A DNA stretch of 64,000 nucleotides from NCBI GenBank assembly GCA_019633425.1, contig WSUB01000075.1, forward strand, positions 124,001-188,000, read 5' to 3'. The notes under the pieces were generated by a model that saw only the letters and a program-made list of their open reading frames with translations, did not search any database and was not told the origin of the DNA. This stretch comes from Tulasnella sp. 424. Its lineage: Eukaryota; Basidiomycota; Agaricomycetes; Cantharellales; Tulasnellaceae. This document shows, in pieces, positions 20,404-33,146 of this stretch (position 1 is the first letter of the stretch; each line of letters starts with the position of its first letter). The position numbers were made by a program, and so were the translations under genes.

Positions 20404-20920
20404 ACCCTCCAGGCAAAGAAGCGCACGACGTAGTAGTCCGATGGGGGGCGACTTGGGAAGTCCTCGGGATCGGGGTGACAGTCTCCTGGATCGGTAAATT
20501 TTTGCCTAATTGCCGAACGCCCCTCTGCGTTGCACAGAACATGCATGGAGCGAGATTGGGGACCACCTATACAAGATTGGGGGGGAGTCGTTTGTTTGTT
20601 TCTGGCTACGTCATCCGATCCGCTCTGGGAAATCTCCAATGTCCCCCTGGTCAGAGCGTCTCTCCCTCACCCCCGTTCCACTGTGACGCCAACCTCGTTC
20701 TCTGACCCCTTCCTTCAGCGCGCCCAGTCATCAACCAAACCCCCTCATTCCACACCTCCCCCCGCACCATTCTAAAATGCGCAATTCAGGTCAGACCTGT
20801 TCAAATACTCGTCCTATTTCGATCCGACTGACCCGCTTCATCCCCTACGACCTATTCATCGCCCGGGCTTTCCATTTTTTTTTGCATTGCATTGCACAGA
20901 TACACCACGGCTGAACGGAG
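20404..20920 (+). other. Intergenic region before Ser-rich gene
   Basis: About 500 bp of leader-like DNA with pyrimidine-rich stretches (20670-20770, 20875-20895). A short ATG-led exon at 20777 followed by a GT..AG interval was considered but runs into a stop in frame. I see no supported gene here. Confidence 0.35.
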
Positions 20921-21615
20921 ATGCTACAACTGGCGATGCAATCACATAGTGAGAGTCGTGATAGTGGCAGCGATACTGGAAGCGATTCTCAATCATCCGG
21001 CAGTTCGACCGTGAAGCAGGCTTCATCCACTGCGTCCTCGGGTTCCGAAGGCGAATCAGGCCCTACTCCACTATCGCCGTCTACATCGCAATCCAGACAG
21101 CGGAGACAACTTCCAAAGCTGGACTCGCTTCCATCTCCCCCAAACCCAGCAACTATCGTTCCTCCTTCACCAGTGCCTGAGGATCCATCACCAAATCAGC
21201 GCGGACCTTTGATTGGGCAAATCCACTTGCCCGGACAGCCCATCTTCTCAAGCCGGCATCGTGCATTCGAACAGTGAGCCCCTCCTTTTTTTTATTCACG
21301 CGGCCTGTGGCAGGTTCTTACTCAAAACGACGCGTTCCGCTTCGTCACAGGTTTAGAGAATGGGAAAGAGCGAATTGGGAGTACGTCCGAAACATCGACG
21401 CTCATACCCGATGGGAGTGGTACATCCAGAAGAAGAAGCTACCTTTCTCTTCCCCGCCTGGGTCGTCTTCGTCCACGGCAACGACAGCTACAGAGTCTGT
21501 CTCGGATTCCGGGAATGACGATCTTTCAGGTACAACTCTCTCAGCGACGGTGCCTGCCCGGACGACCAGTACCACCGGTAACCCATCCGACGAACCGCGT
21601 CCTTCCCAGTCGTAA
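20921..21615 (+). CDS. Hypothetical Ser-rich protein
   Basis: Two exons. The first encodes a Ser/Gly/Pro-rich region (SESRDSGSDTGSDSQSSGSS) and ends RHRAFEQ. A GTGAGC..CACAG intron then joins it, in frame, to FREWERANWEYVRNIDAHTRWEWYI, an aromatic and charged segment that looks like a real fold. It ends with another Ser/Thr-rich tail. The splice is supported because the unspliced frame stops at once. No signal peptide. Family not recognised; the start could lie elsewhere. Confidence 0.5.
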
Positions 21616-22527
21616 ACAGGTATGTTATGATGTATATCGGCGGACATGCATTGTATATCCGGCGTGCGCTGATACAATCTTCGCAAAGACTCTGTAGGTG
21701 GGCAGAATCTTTTACGCGGAAATGATGTATTAATGCGAACTTGAATCTCTTCCACATTCAGATTGATTGCCTCACGTACGTACACGACTTGCGAGGCTAA
21801 TTCTGGGACCCCAATACACAACGGATCTTTCTCTGTGCTCTATCTTCTTGGAATATACCATTTCTTCTTGGGTTCTGTCATCTCCCAGCGGGAGTCTGCT
21901 AGCTTCTCGTACCACTGCCAAGCACCGACTGCTCTAGTAACTGTCTGTCGCTTCTAAATGAACGAACGACCACTGCGCTTCTTCGTCGCGCGGCAAAAGC
22001 GAGGAATGAGGAAGGAAGTTCAGGGCGAAGCGGGCACACCCTTCAGAGACCCCCTCGTGTCCGAAGCATTCCAAGAGATAATTATGGCTCAGCCCACCAT
22101 GAGTCTGCGGGCAACTCTATTTTTATCTCTAACGGGGGTTGAGATCTGGTGGACGGTGAGGCAGGCTCCAGAGCCCTTGCCATCGGAAGATTCATCCTCC
22201 AAGACGCTGGTACGGATCGTTCATTACGGTCCTAAGACGGAGATTCGTTTATACTTGTAACCTTAAAGCCTGTCATACCTTTATATATGCGGATGACTCT
22301 CCCTCAGAACCCAGCATCGGGGATCGACGGGCGCCACCACGCTGACTAATCACTCCGTGAAGGCACGTGATCACTTTGTGCATTCGTCATTCCCCAACTC
22401 TAAACGCGTAGCTATAGCCGGCTTCTCTTTCATGTGCAACCCAACCGCAACCACCACCACAGCGTTGTTCAGTACATACACCCACTCGGACTAGACCGCG
22501 TTTTTCCTTTCCTCCGCCAGCTCTTGA
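21616..22527 (+). other. Intergenic region before the hydrolase gene
   Basis: About 900 bp. It contains an open stretch of 100 codons at 21958-22260 with no recognisable protein features, and a CA/AC-rich pyrimidine leader at 22435-22520 just before the hydrolase start. No gene that I can support. Confidence 0.35.
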
Positions 22528-24730
22528 ATGACCGACGTGCAGCAGGTTCATCCTGATTGCAATACAGACCGGCCAGTTGAGAACCCCACCCCTCTCGCTA
22601 ACGGCATCAACAACCCGCCAGCAAACGCAGATGGACTGGAGCAACGGGAAGCAGATGACCTCGAAGGAGAATGCGACTGCTGCCCTCCTCCATTGTCGAG
22701 GCGGAAAGCGGGGTATTGGATGACCTTGGTCTTCTTCGTCGGGCCTTTTTACATTATCCCACCGCTCAGTTGGGCGTATACGGTGTACGCGACTGTTCGA
22801 CTTTCGGAAGCTTGGATGAAAGGAGCTTCTCCATCAAAAGCTCTACCTATTTGGCAGTGGTTATTGCTGCTATATACCGGCATGGAGGTGAGGGGTGAGA
22901 TATTGGTCCGCCTCGCTCAGGGGGCTAAATCACATCTATCCCACTCAAATAGTGCATCTTCTCCGTCTACTACTACTTTCTTTGCCGCAAAGTTTCAAAG
23001 CGTAAATCTCAACTCCCGAAACGCGACCCAGCCGAACTACGAGAGGGAATCCAAAGATTCCTCGAAACGGACGTCGAATGCCGTCCTGCCCAACCGCCAA
23101 ATGCACCTACTACTTCGACAGAGTCCCCAGTTACCATTGAGCTCAGATCCGAGTTATTCCGATCTCTGCCGTCACTACCATTACAGCTTTCGTACGATGA
23201 CCCTCGTGCAATCGACTTTCGCAATCATTTTCGATTATGGTTTCGCGGGAGACCGTGGCGTAAGATAACTCGTGCGAGCATGCGAGAGTGGTTCGCGTGG
23301 AGCCTGTTCGATCTTCATCAAAAGGAATTGGACGACACGCAAAAAGACATGGTCGAGGATGCGGTGGTGTTGATTGAACGTCGGGCTGGCTGTTCGCTCT
23401 CGAACAAGGGAAAGGGAAAGGAAACCCGCGACGTTTTGCGCTTGACTACGGACCCAATAGTCACTTGGAGTCGGCCAGGGCTACTGTACGCGGTAGCTGG
23501 AGCTATGAACATTGCGAGTGGGTGGTGGTTGAAGTGGAGGTATGGGATGGTTAAACAGGAGTTCCAAGGCATTGAGTAAGCTGTGATTGCGTAGTGCTCT
23601 TCGTTGCGAAGAAAACTCACCGAGTATTTGCCTAGGTATCTCATCCGAGAAGGCTCGTCAACCTCTGCTTCAGAGCCGTCTCTGGATCCCGAACCTATCT
23701 TCCTGTTGCACGGACTGGGCTTTGGTCTCTTACAATACCTCCGCACCATCGTTTACATTCTCAAACGCATACCGCCCGAACAACCTCTTGTCGTCCCTTT
23801 GGACCCAAGTGTATCTCAATCGATTTGGCATCCGTCGCATCTAGAGCCGATGTCCCGGCGCAATTGGGTTCAAGGTCTCAAAGGTCTCATCGAGAAGCAC
23901 GGCTGGGATGGTGACGTGACAATGATCAGCCATTCAAAGGGATCATACGTGCACACATGGATGTTGAAGGAACATCCAGAGCTGGTGAAAAGGAGCTGTT
24001 TTGCCGATCCAGGTGAGGGATGGTGGGCTCGAGGGTATTTCGCGAGTACAAGGAGCTTACTAGCCCGATATTTCCTAGTGTGCTTCTGTATCTGGGAGGG
24101 AGACCTGTGCTGGAACTTTATTTATCGGGCCCCTCGGACTGTAAGTGTCCCGCTGAAGGTGGTCATCTGGTTTGTGCTGACGGTCCTTGGCAGACATGGC
24201 AGCTTATCATCAAATACTTCGCAGCCACGGAGCCGGGGATATCCCTTGCGGTTCAGCGGCATTTTGACGTAAGTCTAACGAAGCTAGCACCGCTTGTGAA
24301 CGTTCTGACATTGTGTGTTTTTCCCTTTCTGCCCGAAGTGGGTGGCCAATGCACTTTGGGTCGAGGAAATTCCCCGTAGTACAGGTGAGCGATCCATTTA
24401 TGGAAACCTCATATGATCTCAGAGTCATGGAACGATGTCCCTTATAGAACCGTACTACTCGTCTTTTCTCCTTGGGGCTCTGGACGTGGTTATCAACACG
24501 GCCCGGGTAAAGCGGTACTTGGAGAAGCATGGCATCCGAGAAGGGATTCACTGGGATCCTAGGGGTCATCACGGTTCGTTCTTTTTTTCCGGTTCCATTT
24601 ATTCTTTCGATCCTGGTCGTACTAAAGCATCCGTCCTACAGCTGAAGCAGCCATTGGTGGGACCGGCTTGCAAAATATCGTCAATTGGCTCCAAATGCCC
24701 AAGCCTAGCGCTGTCTCTCCGGTCCCTTAG
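22528..24730 (+). CDS. Membrane-anchored alpha/beta hydrolase
   Basis: Starts MTDVQQVHPDCNTDRPVENP. A Cys-rich turn (ECDCCPPPL) precedes two hydrophobic segments (YWMTLVFFVGPFYIIPPLSW and LPIWQWLLLLYTGME/CIFSVYYYFL), so the N-terminus is probably membrane-embedded. After about 200 residues of charged linker comes an alpha/beta hydrolase domain: oxyanion region FLLHGLGFGLLQYLR, then nucleophile motif MISHSKGSYVHTWML, in which Ser lies between H and K-G, a variant of GHSxG. Near the C-terminus PRGHHG could supply the catalytic His, and the end is QNIVNWLQMPKPSAVSPVP. At least six exons; introns include 22889-22944 and the last ending at 24641. Substrate unknown (lipase or esterase-like by family). 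Convergent with the forkhead gene. Confidence 0.75.
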
Positions 24731-25761
24731 CCTTGTCACGGATCGGCGGAGGCGGAGGCGGAGATCAGACTCGAACGATGAAAGTTGGGGATGTCGGGAA
24801 CCATCGTTAGTGGACGGATCGAGATTGGTGGTAATAAGACAATGAGATTGGGAAAATGTACATCGTGCATCGTTTTGACAAGGTCCAGATTTTTCCCCCC
24901 TTTTTTCACCCCTGCAATCCATTCACTTTTTTGCCGTTCTGGGTTGTGTTGGTGAATCATGGTGGCACATGCTTCGCGGCCCAACCGCGGCGCCGGTGAG
25001 GGGTGAGCGTGGAGGCTCGGTGGAATCGCACCGGCCCTGCAAGGGAAAGCGTTGGTGCCGCTGGGTCGCACTCTCCTCTTTCGTCACGAGCACCTTGTGA
25101 TCGAGACTCGCACGCTCTTCCCTTTCAGCTTGCCCTTAGCTTCTCCTTTGGAGTCCAAGGCACGCAGTGCGTCTTGTCCTCCAGACTCGTTAAATTGGGG
25201 GGTTCGTTAAAGCCGCCCCCCGCGGACAGGTCGATAAGGGAATTTGGCGATTGAAACCTAGGCTTCATTCACGAGGCTAAAGGAGAGAAACTATACACTT
25301 TTGCATATCCGAAGAGAGGGAGACTCGAAACTTGTACAGTTGGGAAGAGACGGACGACTGTGAAAGACCGTTCATGCGTGCGAGAGGGAACGAAAGAAAG
25401 GTGGCGAACAAAAAGAAGATTGGGCCTTGAGCAATCCGTACGTACTGATTGGACCGGCCGACAGTCCGAGATATTCGAGAGAGAACAGAGAGAGAAAGAA
25501 AGAGAGAGAGAAGTACAAAGGAGAAACAATGTCCGAGATACCCAGAAGAAAAGGAAACGTTAGGAGAGGAAAGAATAAGAACAACAGAAATCAGTAGCCT
25601 AAACAAGCAAGGTCGTAGCTGAATGACGGGAGATTCCAGTGAGAAAGATCCAGACAAGAGATTCGGTTGGGGGTTGGCGGTGGGAAAAGGGGGGGGAGAA
25701 AAGATTGACCGGGGGGTAGGGTGGGTGGCAACATCCGAAAACTCCCTTTTTCCAAGACGGT
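24731..25761. other. Convergent 3' intergenic region
   Basis: Separates the 3' ends of the hydrolase (+) and forkhead (-) genes. It includes a long purine-rich tract on the plus strand (25470-25570, GAGAGA and AAAGAAAG runs), equivalent to a pyrimidine tract in the forkhead 3' UTR if transcribed from the minus strand. No gene recognised. Confidence 0.4.
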
Positions 25762-27933
25762 TTAGACGCTCCATTTTCGTGCGTGAGCGAAAGCATCGAC
25801 AGCAGAATGACCCGTGAGTTGGACCCCATTGTTGTCGAATCCGCCACCGACGAATGAAGCAGGCATTGCATTCCACATCGAAAGGCTTCCTTCTTGAGAC
25901 GTAGAGTGCATAACCGGGTCAATGGCACTGTGAGATTGAGACTGGACCTGATGCTGCTGCTGGGCGTGGAGTTGCTGTTGCTGCTGCTGGTGCGCGGTGT
26001 GCGATTGTTGAAGCGGATGGTGCAAGGAAGCAGACCACAAGTCTTTGCCCGCAGAGGAGAACGACGCTGTCGCAGGACGAGGCAAAGTCACGCCGTACAA
26101 GCTGCCTGCAGAGGTAGGCCGGAGGTCAAGTCCAGGGGAGAGCAAAGCACCCGAAGATGGTTCGTGGGACGTGACAGGCCGAGAGTGCGTTGAGAGTTGG
26201 CCTGGTCCTCCGCCGTAGGACGACCCCATACGAGATTGAGGTGGGGAAACGGCTGCGACGGATTCTGAAAAGACCGTTGCGGACAAGTTCGAGTCTGAGC
26301 TCCAATTGCACCTGGGCGGGTTCATGGAATTGGCAGATTGAGGTGGAGCGGTGTAGTAGAAGCCGCCGTTGGTCGGGTCGGTGTTGTTGTCCATGGGGAG
26401 GCTGAAAGCGAACATGCCGTCGTCGGAGAAGGACGAGAAGAGGTTGGTCTCTGGGAACAGCCAGGCATTAGCGTCCTCTGCGGCTCCTGGCGTGGTCGTG
26501 CTGGCATAGCCGTTAACTGATGACTGGCCGCTAAGCACGGATGCCAAAGATGACGCGGAATTGGGTGGGGGTACGAGATACGAGTAATCTTGTTGCTCGA
26601 ATCCAGGGGTCGCCGCGCTGTTGTTGTTGTTGCTCGAAAGCGGGCTCTGATGCGAATTCGGCGACGAGATGCTCAAGATTCCCAACGGCACGTCTAAGCT
26701 GGATGTAGTAGTTGGGCGATGCTGATGCGCGAACTGCTGCTGTTGTTGGATGGAGTGGAGGGTGGAGGCGGAGGTGGAAGCAGCGGACGAGAGTGGCTGC
26801 GTTTGCTGTTGTGGATGTTGAGAGGTGGTGATTTGAGGCGGCGAGAGGACTTGTGGGATGTCGAATGCAGCGTTGTTGGCGGACGTCGGTTGTTGGGCGA
26901 ACGATGCGGTGGAGGTGATCGATGACTGGCGGTGCTCCCGAAACGGCTGAGCGGGCATGGAAGAAGTCATGCTCGCGTCCAACGCGAGGGGTTGATAGAG
27001 GCCTTGAGAGGATGTCGAAGGGCGAGAGAAGCATTCGGACATGGTGTCGTTGGTTTCGGGCAGAGGTGGGCTGGTAAGAGGCGCGTCGGTCATGGCTACC
27101 GTCCCCGCGAGGTCGGCTTCGTCACCCTCTTCGTCGTCGTCCTCGTCGTCATCCTCGTAATCGTCCTCGTCGAACGTCGACCCTCGCTTCGAATGACCTC
27201 GAAGACGGCCAGGCTTGCTCCCACCGTTGGACCGAGAGCTCGATGGTCGAGATTTTCGCTTGGGCTCGCGAGTGAACCGGTAGGACCAGTAGGCGCCTCT
27301 TCCCGGGACGCTCGGCGGTTTCGGGACTTTGTAGAACGACAGGCGGTTCGTCAACGCGTGTCTCAACGTATTGCTATATGGACCAGAAAGAAAGAGAGGG
27401 GGTCGAAAAAAGTGGAGAGGGGGAGAGAGGCACGTCAGCTTAGGTTACACAAAAAAAACCGACCCTTTTTTTCTGTCTTTGCTGAACTAATCCTCCGCAA
27501 AGGAAAAACAGACTTACCGCCAAGTCTTTCCAGCGGTGGCGAAATAAGGGAACCTCTGAATCAAAGCATCGCGAATCTCGCATTGGCGAAGTTTGCCGAA
27601 CGGGGAGCTTTGGATGGCAACTTGCATGAGGACGTGCATCGGGTAGTCGGGTGCTCTGCCTGGCAATGGGTCTGTCAAGTCTGAGAGGGTTAGGCCCTTG
27701 TAGACGTCGACCATTGGACGGAGGTCGACATCTGCGGCAGACGAGTGCTGGGAGTCCTCTGGGGGGGATTGGGCAGCGGGTGCCAAATCGAACGCGATGA
27801 CGGATTCGTAAGACGTTTGCTTGCCGCGATTGCTTCGGCTAGCGGTTTGCGTGTTGACCTCGCTGTCCTCTGGGATGGAGGAGGAAGCGGTCGGTGGTCG
27901 GTTAAAAGGGAGTCGAATGTAGCTCTCGTCCAT
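25762..27933 (-). CDS. Forkhead (winged-helix) transcription factor
   Basis: 675 residues in two exons (27518-27933 and 25762-27373) with a 144 bp intron that splits an Arg codon. The forkhead domain lies at about residues 94-175: YPMHVLMQVAIQSSPFGKLR, then ALIQRFPYF and recognition-helix region KTWRNTLRHALTNRLSFYKV, then PGRGAYWSYRF. The usual WxNSIRHNLSL is WRNTLRHALTN here, so the DNA-contact helix is diverged. A basic stretch follows (EPKRKSRPSS, GRLRGHSKRG; likely nuclear localisation), then an acidic run DEDDYEDDDEDDDEEGDEAD and a long Gln/Ser/Pro-rich C-terminus typical of activation domains. Start chosen at MDESYIRL; in-frame ATGs lie further upstream. Target genes unknown. Confidence 0.82.
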
Positions 27934-30900
27934 TGAGGGATAGCTGAGGAAAACGAAGAAGAAGAGAGGAGAGGAGAGAAAGCGCCCGGTGGCACGGAAA
28001 GCGTGAGTAAATTGTCCAACGACCCCGACCCGACCCCCCATGACTAGCAACAGATTACGTGCAAATTTTGGTTTTACTCACCAATGACCAAGAATGAAGA
28101 GGGCGAAAAAGAAGATGTGAACCCGTTCAGTAGGGAGGAACGATGAGGGGTTGAGAGATGATGGTGACCAAGGGCAAGAGGTTGGGCTGCTCTTTATGGG
28201 CTTGGTGTTTCTTCGAGCTTCAATGCAGTATTACCTCGAGTGTGTTGGTGGCGATGCTCCCCTTTATGTTGCCGTTGGGGAACGCGGGCGTGATGAAGGT
28301 GGGTGTACGGTGGGTGGGTGAGACTTTGGCAATAGCCTAGAGTGTGCGGATAACGTCGAGGGGGTCTGAGGGATTTTTCTTTGTGGAACGTTGAGCAAGG
28401 GGAACTCTGTTCGTCTTGATGCAGCGCTTTTTCTATAAGACCCTTTTGGCTGATAGACCAGTCGCCGTTTTTTACCGTAGTGTTGGATGCGCTTGTCGTC
28501 GTTTCGAGGTCGCGGAAAACCGAGTTTGGTGGTTGGGAAGGGGGAGGAGAAAGGGATGTGGCGTTGATGAAGGGGGAGGGGGGGGGGAAAGGGAGCAGCA
28601 GGAAAGGGAGAGGTTGTAGATGTCTAAGTTGGGTGTGGGATTGATATACGCTTCTCTCTCCAACGATCATAGATTGGAAGAGCGGGCCATGGGATGAGCG
28701 GTGCATGAGGCTTCTTCGGCCCACCAAGGGCTCATCCCCTGCCTCTCCTTTTCGGGTCAAGCACCTACATATACAACGTCACCCTGACCCCGCCGTCCCC
28801 CCATACTACCCACATCTCACAAGGGCACATACGTCAAATTACTTTACGATATTCACAAATTTTTACAGAGGGTTTTGGTAGTGGGATGATTGTTAACTGA
28901 GGGTGTGAATTTAAGTAGATGTTGGGGTTCGGGCTCTTAAAGTGCGAGTTGCCTGTTTCGCGCCTGGCCTTGACGACTTGTCCTTATTTCCGAAAGTGGG
29001 ATGTACCCCGGGGCAGTTCCCCGACACTCTGGGTTCATTTGGACCTCGCCGTCCAACTTACCTCCCCCCTCGGCTCACCCGACTTTCCTCGGACCGTCCA
29101 TCCCAAATATCCCACACACATACCAACCACCATTTCCCTTACTTGTCACCAATAATCCCTTTCGGCACCTTTCAACACTCCCTGTGACACGCCGTTGTCC
29201 TTCCTCTGAGCCAACCGGATCACCTCCTCGGTCTCTCGGCGCGCCCGTCGATAAGAAGAGCATGTCAGATCGCCCCGCCCAAAACTCGTCAGACCACATG
29301 CACACAGCCGCGCGCCCAATTGCCATCCCGTAAATCACCGATTTCCTCACTTTTGGAGCCTAATCTGAAACACCCACCCCTGCATTAGACAAAAAAGCTA
29401 ATGACTCTTTCACAAAGGTAGTAAATGAACGCTGAGGCTGTGCAGATGGTTTCCCAGCATAGAAAGCCAGGCGTCATTAACAACAATGCCAAGTGGCAGA
29501 CGCAACTTGCTCTTCATCGCTTTCCACGCATCGCCCAAAAAGCCCGTCCGCCGTCGCCGTCATCGTCGTCGTCGTCTCGCATTTCTCGCGCATGGATATG
29601 CATAAATGGTTTCATCGCCGTGATCGAATTCGCAATTGATCCGAAGCAAAAAATCAAGGGTTCTCGTCTCCGACAAGTCTCCGTTATTCAGCGGGAAAAA
29701 GGTTTTCAGACTAAATAATAAACGTAACTTTCCGCACGGTTCGGAACGCGCTTTTTTACATTTTGTAAATGATCTCGTTCACCTGGGCAGCCCATCGGGC
29801 ATCTGTTCATTAGACCGAGGCGAGAAGCGCGTTTAAACCCGGTTACACATTCAGGCCAGGCGGACCCCCCTTTGGACCACCAATTCGCCATGCGTTCGGA
29901 TCGAGTCTCTCTGATTACACGGCTGGACCTCTTAGATACACACTGCCGCGACTAGCCTATGATGTAGCACTTATCAATCCCGCCGTCATTCTCCGATCGC
30001 TCATCGTTCTGGTAAATTCTAACTACGAATGTGTGTGCATGACGGGCGTTCTTTTTTGACGACAGTCACTACTACTTATGTGTCTTCTGGTCTTCTAATC
30101 GGAGAGTCTTTTTCAAGGCAAGTTCGAGTGGGCTTACAACCCACTTGAGGTCTTTATTACTGAAAGGCGCGCTGTAAACGAAGACGACGACCTCTGTGTA
30201 ATTCAAGGCACTGTGCTACAACTAATGAGTACGACTTGTCTTTAAGCCGCTCTATCTACTCTGCTCGCGGTTCACCATCCTCTTCCGCACCTCCCCCGAA
30301 CTCCCCACCAGTACTTCGAGGTAAAAACTCCCTCGTAAACTCTTCCAGCTTGGTGCCTGGTATACACACTCATTTTTGAAGGACCTTCCGTGCCTCTCTC
30401 ACTAGAGCTCAAGCTTCACGGGGGCTGGATGGGAGGCCGACCCACCCCGGCTCCCCAAGTTCAAGTCTCGGGGTAAGGATCTCCGTTATAAACAACATTG
30501 CGCGAGGTGTTCGTGTGATCTGATGCGAACTTTCAGATCCCCCCTCCTATGCGAAATCTAGCTTTTTCGATCGCCCGGCTCTGGTTGGTTGGTAGGTGTA
30601 AAGTATGCCGTGCTGTCCTTACCACAACCTCGGACTTTGCGAATATCGCATGGAATATCGTCATCAGCACCATCTTCAAGCCTCCCCCGGTCTCAAATCT
30701 TTTCCAGAGCCGCACCACGTGTCCTGCCAGTATTATACCACCGGGCAGTTCAAGACTCGGGACCTGTCAGTTTTGTAACTGAAACAAAATGGCATTATTA
30801 CTCAGGGAGCACGCCTGTGAACCGGCTTGACCTAAGGCGTCTGATAAGCGTCATCGAGTCTCACTGTGGGCTTGGTCTCTTGGCATTCTGTCCAGGAGGT

Positions 30901-33146
30901 CCTTAAAGTGACTAGCTTGGGCTCGGTATTCGGCTGCCCGGCATGACCGTGACCGATAGTATCCCGAGGGCGACCTCCTAAGTACCCGCCGGGGGGGCCT
31001 TCTTCTTATCGGAACATATCGCTTTGCCTTCTTATCTTTTCTTTTTCGTTCAAGATGCGGTCATAAATCTTAAATATAAGCAAAGCCGATGTTTGTGGAT
31101 ATGTGTTATGGTTTCCGCAGCTCGGGCTTAGCTACGTCAAGCCCGGGTTTACCGCCCGAACGACGTTCGGTTTATTACCAACAAAGACCCGGATCTCTCA
31201 AACAGCCTTGTCACTCTCTCTCTCTAAGCAAAGACGGATTGGTTCTGCTCAAACTCTCGGTCAATACGCTTTTGACCGGGTTAACCGCTAACTCAGCTTG
31301 GTTGGCTGGAACCGCAGGGATTTAGACGCTCTCCCATGAAACGGCTTTCATTTTACTGAGTAGCCCTGTGTGTCAAGTTGGTTGCCATTCCCTTGAAAGT
31401 TTGCCGTCATAGTCTGTTTCGTTTCACTTAGCTTGCCGCTCTAAACTCCTCTTGTAAGGGGGACCATGTCGGCAAGCTCTGAAACGAGACCTTTTGGGGC
31501 TTTCGGGAGCCTTTGGTGGACGAGGAGGGGTAGGCACGTTCTGGCACCAAAGTTATCAAGAAAAAAAGGGACTTTTGGCTACATTTGGAACCGAGGGATC
31601 TATCTGGGCAAATGTCTCCTCTCTCTCACCGAACAACGAGCGACGGGAGTTATCCGGCGGCCAAACCCGCCTTTGTCGTCGTTTTGCCTCCCAACTTGGA
31701 AAGTGTCGTCCGAGCGATCATCGCCCTTCCAGAAAGTAACAACGTAACTACTGTGGCGCTTTCCCTCATCCGAGGAAGTCCGAGGTATCGAGGTCTTGAG
31801 AGTGAAAGGGAATTAAGTGGACTGTGGCGGACCGTTGCTTGATGACCCGCCACTGGACGACAACGACGTGAGGGGGCTTGGGAATGGAGTCATTATGCCT
31901 TCGAAATCGCACCGGCAAATAGTACAACGCTAAACCACATTTGCTCCCCAAGGGAACCCATTTCAAAAGGCGAGGTCGTGGTTCCACGAGGCGTTCTCGC
32001 TTGAACGGTTGAACCGGTTGAATTGACATGGGAGAGACAAGGCGTACTGCACGCAGACAGGAATGAATGAATCACAGAAGGACTTCTCTCGATTCTCACC
32101 TTTGTCGGCACCTTTGAATGAACGCGAACAGAGCTCACAACGTTTGTGAAATTTCGTAAGCAACCGAGTGCTTGGGCCTTTTTCTTTACACATTGGAGCT
32201 CGAAAAGGAAGGAGCTGGGAAATTTGGTGGTGTTTGTTGTCTCCGTGGTGTGGGAATTTACGGATGTTTCGGACCGAGTTACCCGGTTGCTTGGTCGTCG
32301 ATTGCTTCGGATTTCAAGGGACGATGGCTCGGTATACTCGATCAGGTCTGAGGTCCGAGGCCAGGTGAAGAAGCCAGCCCTGATCGAGCCTCTAGCCTGT
32401 CTTGCGGGGGTATCATCAGACGCGATTGCATTTCCCCGACGGATGCCGTCTTTTTCCGCTGCCAGGGCTGGGCAAACGAGCCATATTAAGCAACCATTCA
32501 GATTCCTGAATGCGCCCCTGATTGCAATGCACTTGATGCTCAAACTGGAGCGCGTCTGCTGAGCCCCCGTGTGATCATGATAACACCGTAGAATGTCTTC
32601 AAAGGTCCAAGGGCGGCATGGAACGGAACGGCAGTACATACGTTCATTCCAAGCACAGCCACCGTCTTTAGAGTGATGACCTCTTTTCTTCAAAGAAATA
32701 GACAGGATAGGCAACAGCGAAAAAACTCATCTGATCGGAGCAGATATGCCGGGGGGAAGACTCGTTTCGAATTTCGAAGCGGTAGTAACAGGGGATATGA
32801 AAAGAGCTTTGCGACATCTTAAGCACAAGGCACATTCGAGTTCGAGAAAGAGCAACCATCGGAGAAGATCGAAGGCGTTCCGAGGCATCTCTGAGGTCCT
32901 CGAACCTTGCCGCACTCGGCCCATCGCTAATTCTCAATGCAACCCAGGAATAGGTCGACGTGCCTGAATCTCACGGTTCGGGGAGTCGAATGCCGACTAA
33001 GCGGTGCAGGTGGACGACGTCATCCCATAACCCCCTGTTCGGCCCCACTGCGGCCACGTCCCAACAAAACCACTCCAGAGACTGCTGTCACTTGCCCACC
33101 TTAAACCTCTACTCTCTGAATCTCTTTCTCTGCTCTCTTAGCTGCA
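27934..33146. other. Gene-poor 5.2 kb region
   Basis: The first 900 bp (to about 28800) is probably forkhead promoter and leader, with G-rich and pyrimidine-rich strand bias (G run at 28566-28588). From 28900 to 33100 I find only short uncorrelated open stretches, the longest 273 codons on the minus strand (31893-32714), with no domain, codon or splice pattern that supports a gene. No tRNA cloverleaf, inverted terminal repeat or transposase motif was recognised. The last 100 bp, pyrimidine-rich, is the leader of the J-protein gene. Confidence 0.5.

Noticed and set aside
20777..20920. Short first exon (MRNS) for the Ser-rich gene
   Set aside because: Splicing it to the next AG leads to a TAG stop in frame within 20 codons.
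21958..22260. 100-codon open frame before the hydrolase
   Set aside because: No recognisable features and not linked to a neighbouring exon by plausible splice sites.
30440..30480. GTTCAAGTCTC string resembling a tRNA T-loop
   Set aside because: The flanking bases do not form a 5 bp T-stem, and no D-arm or anticodon arm can be folded upstream.
31893..32714. 273-codon minus-strand open frame
   Set aside because: No domain, signal peptide or splice context; composition looks like chance reading of non-coding DNA.
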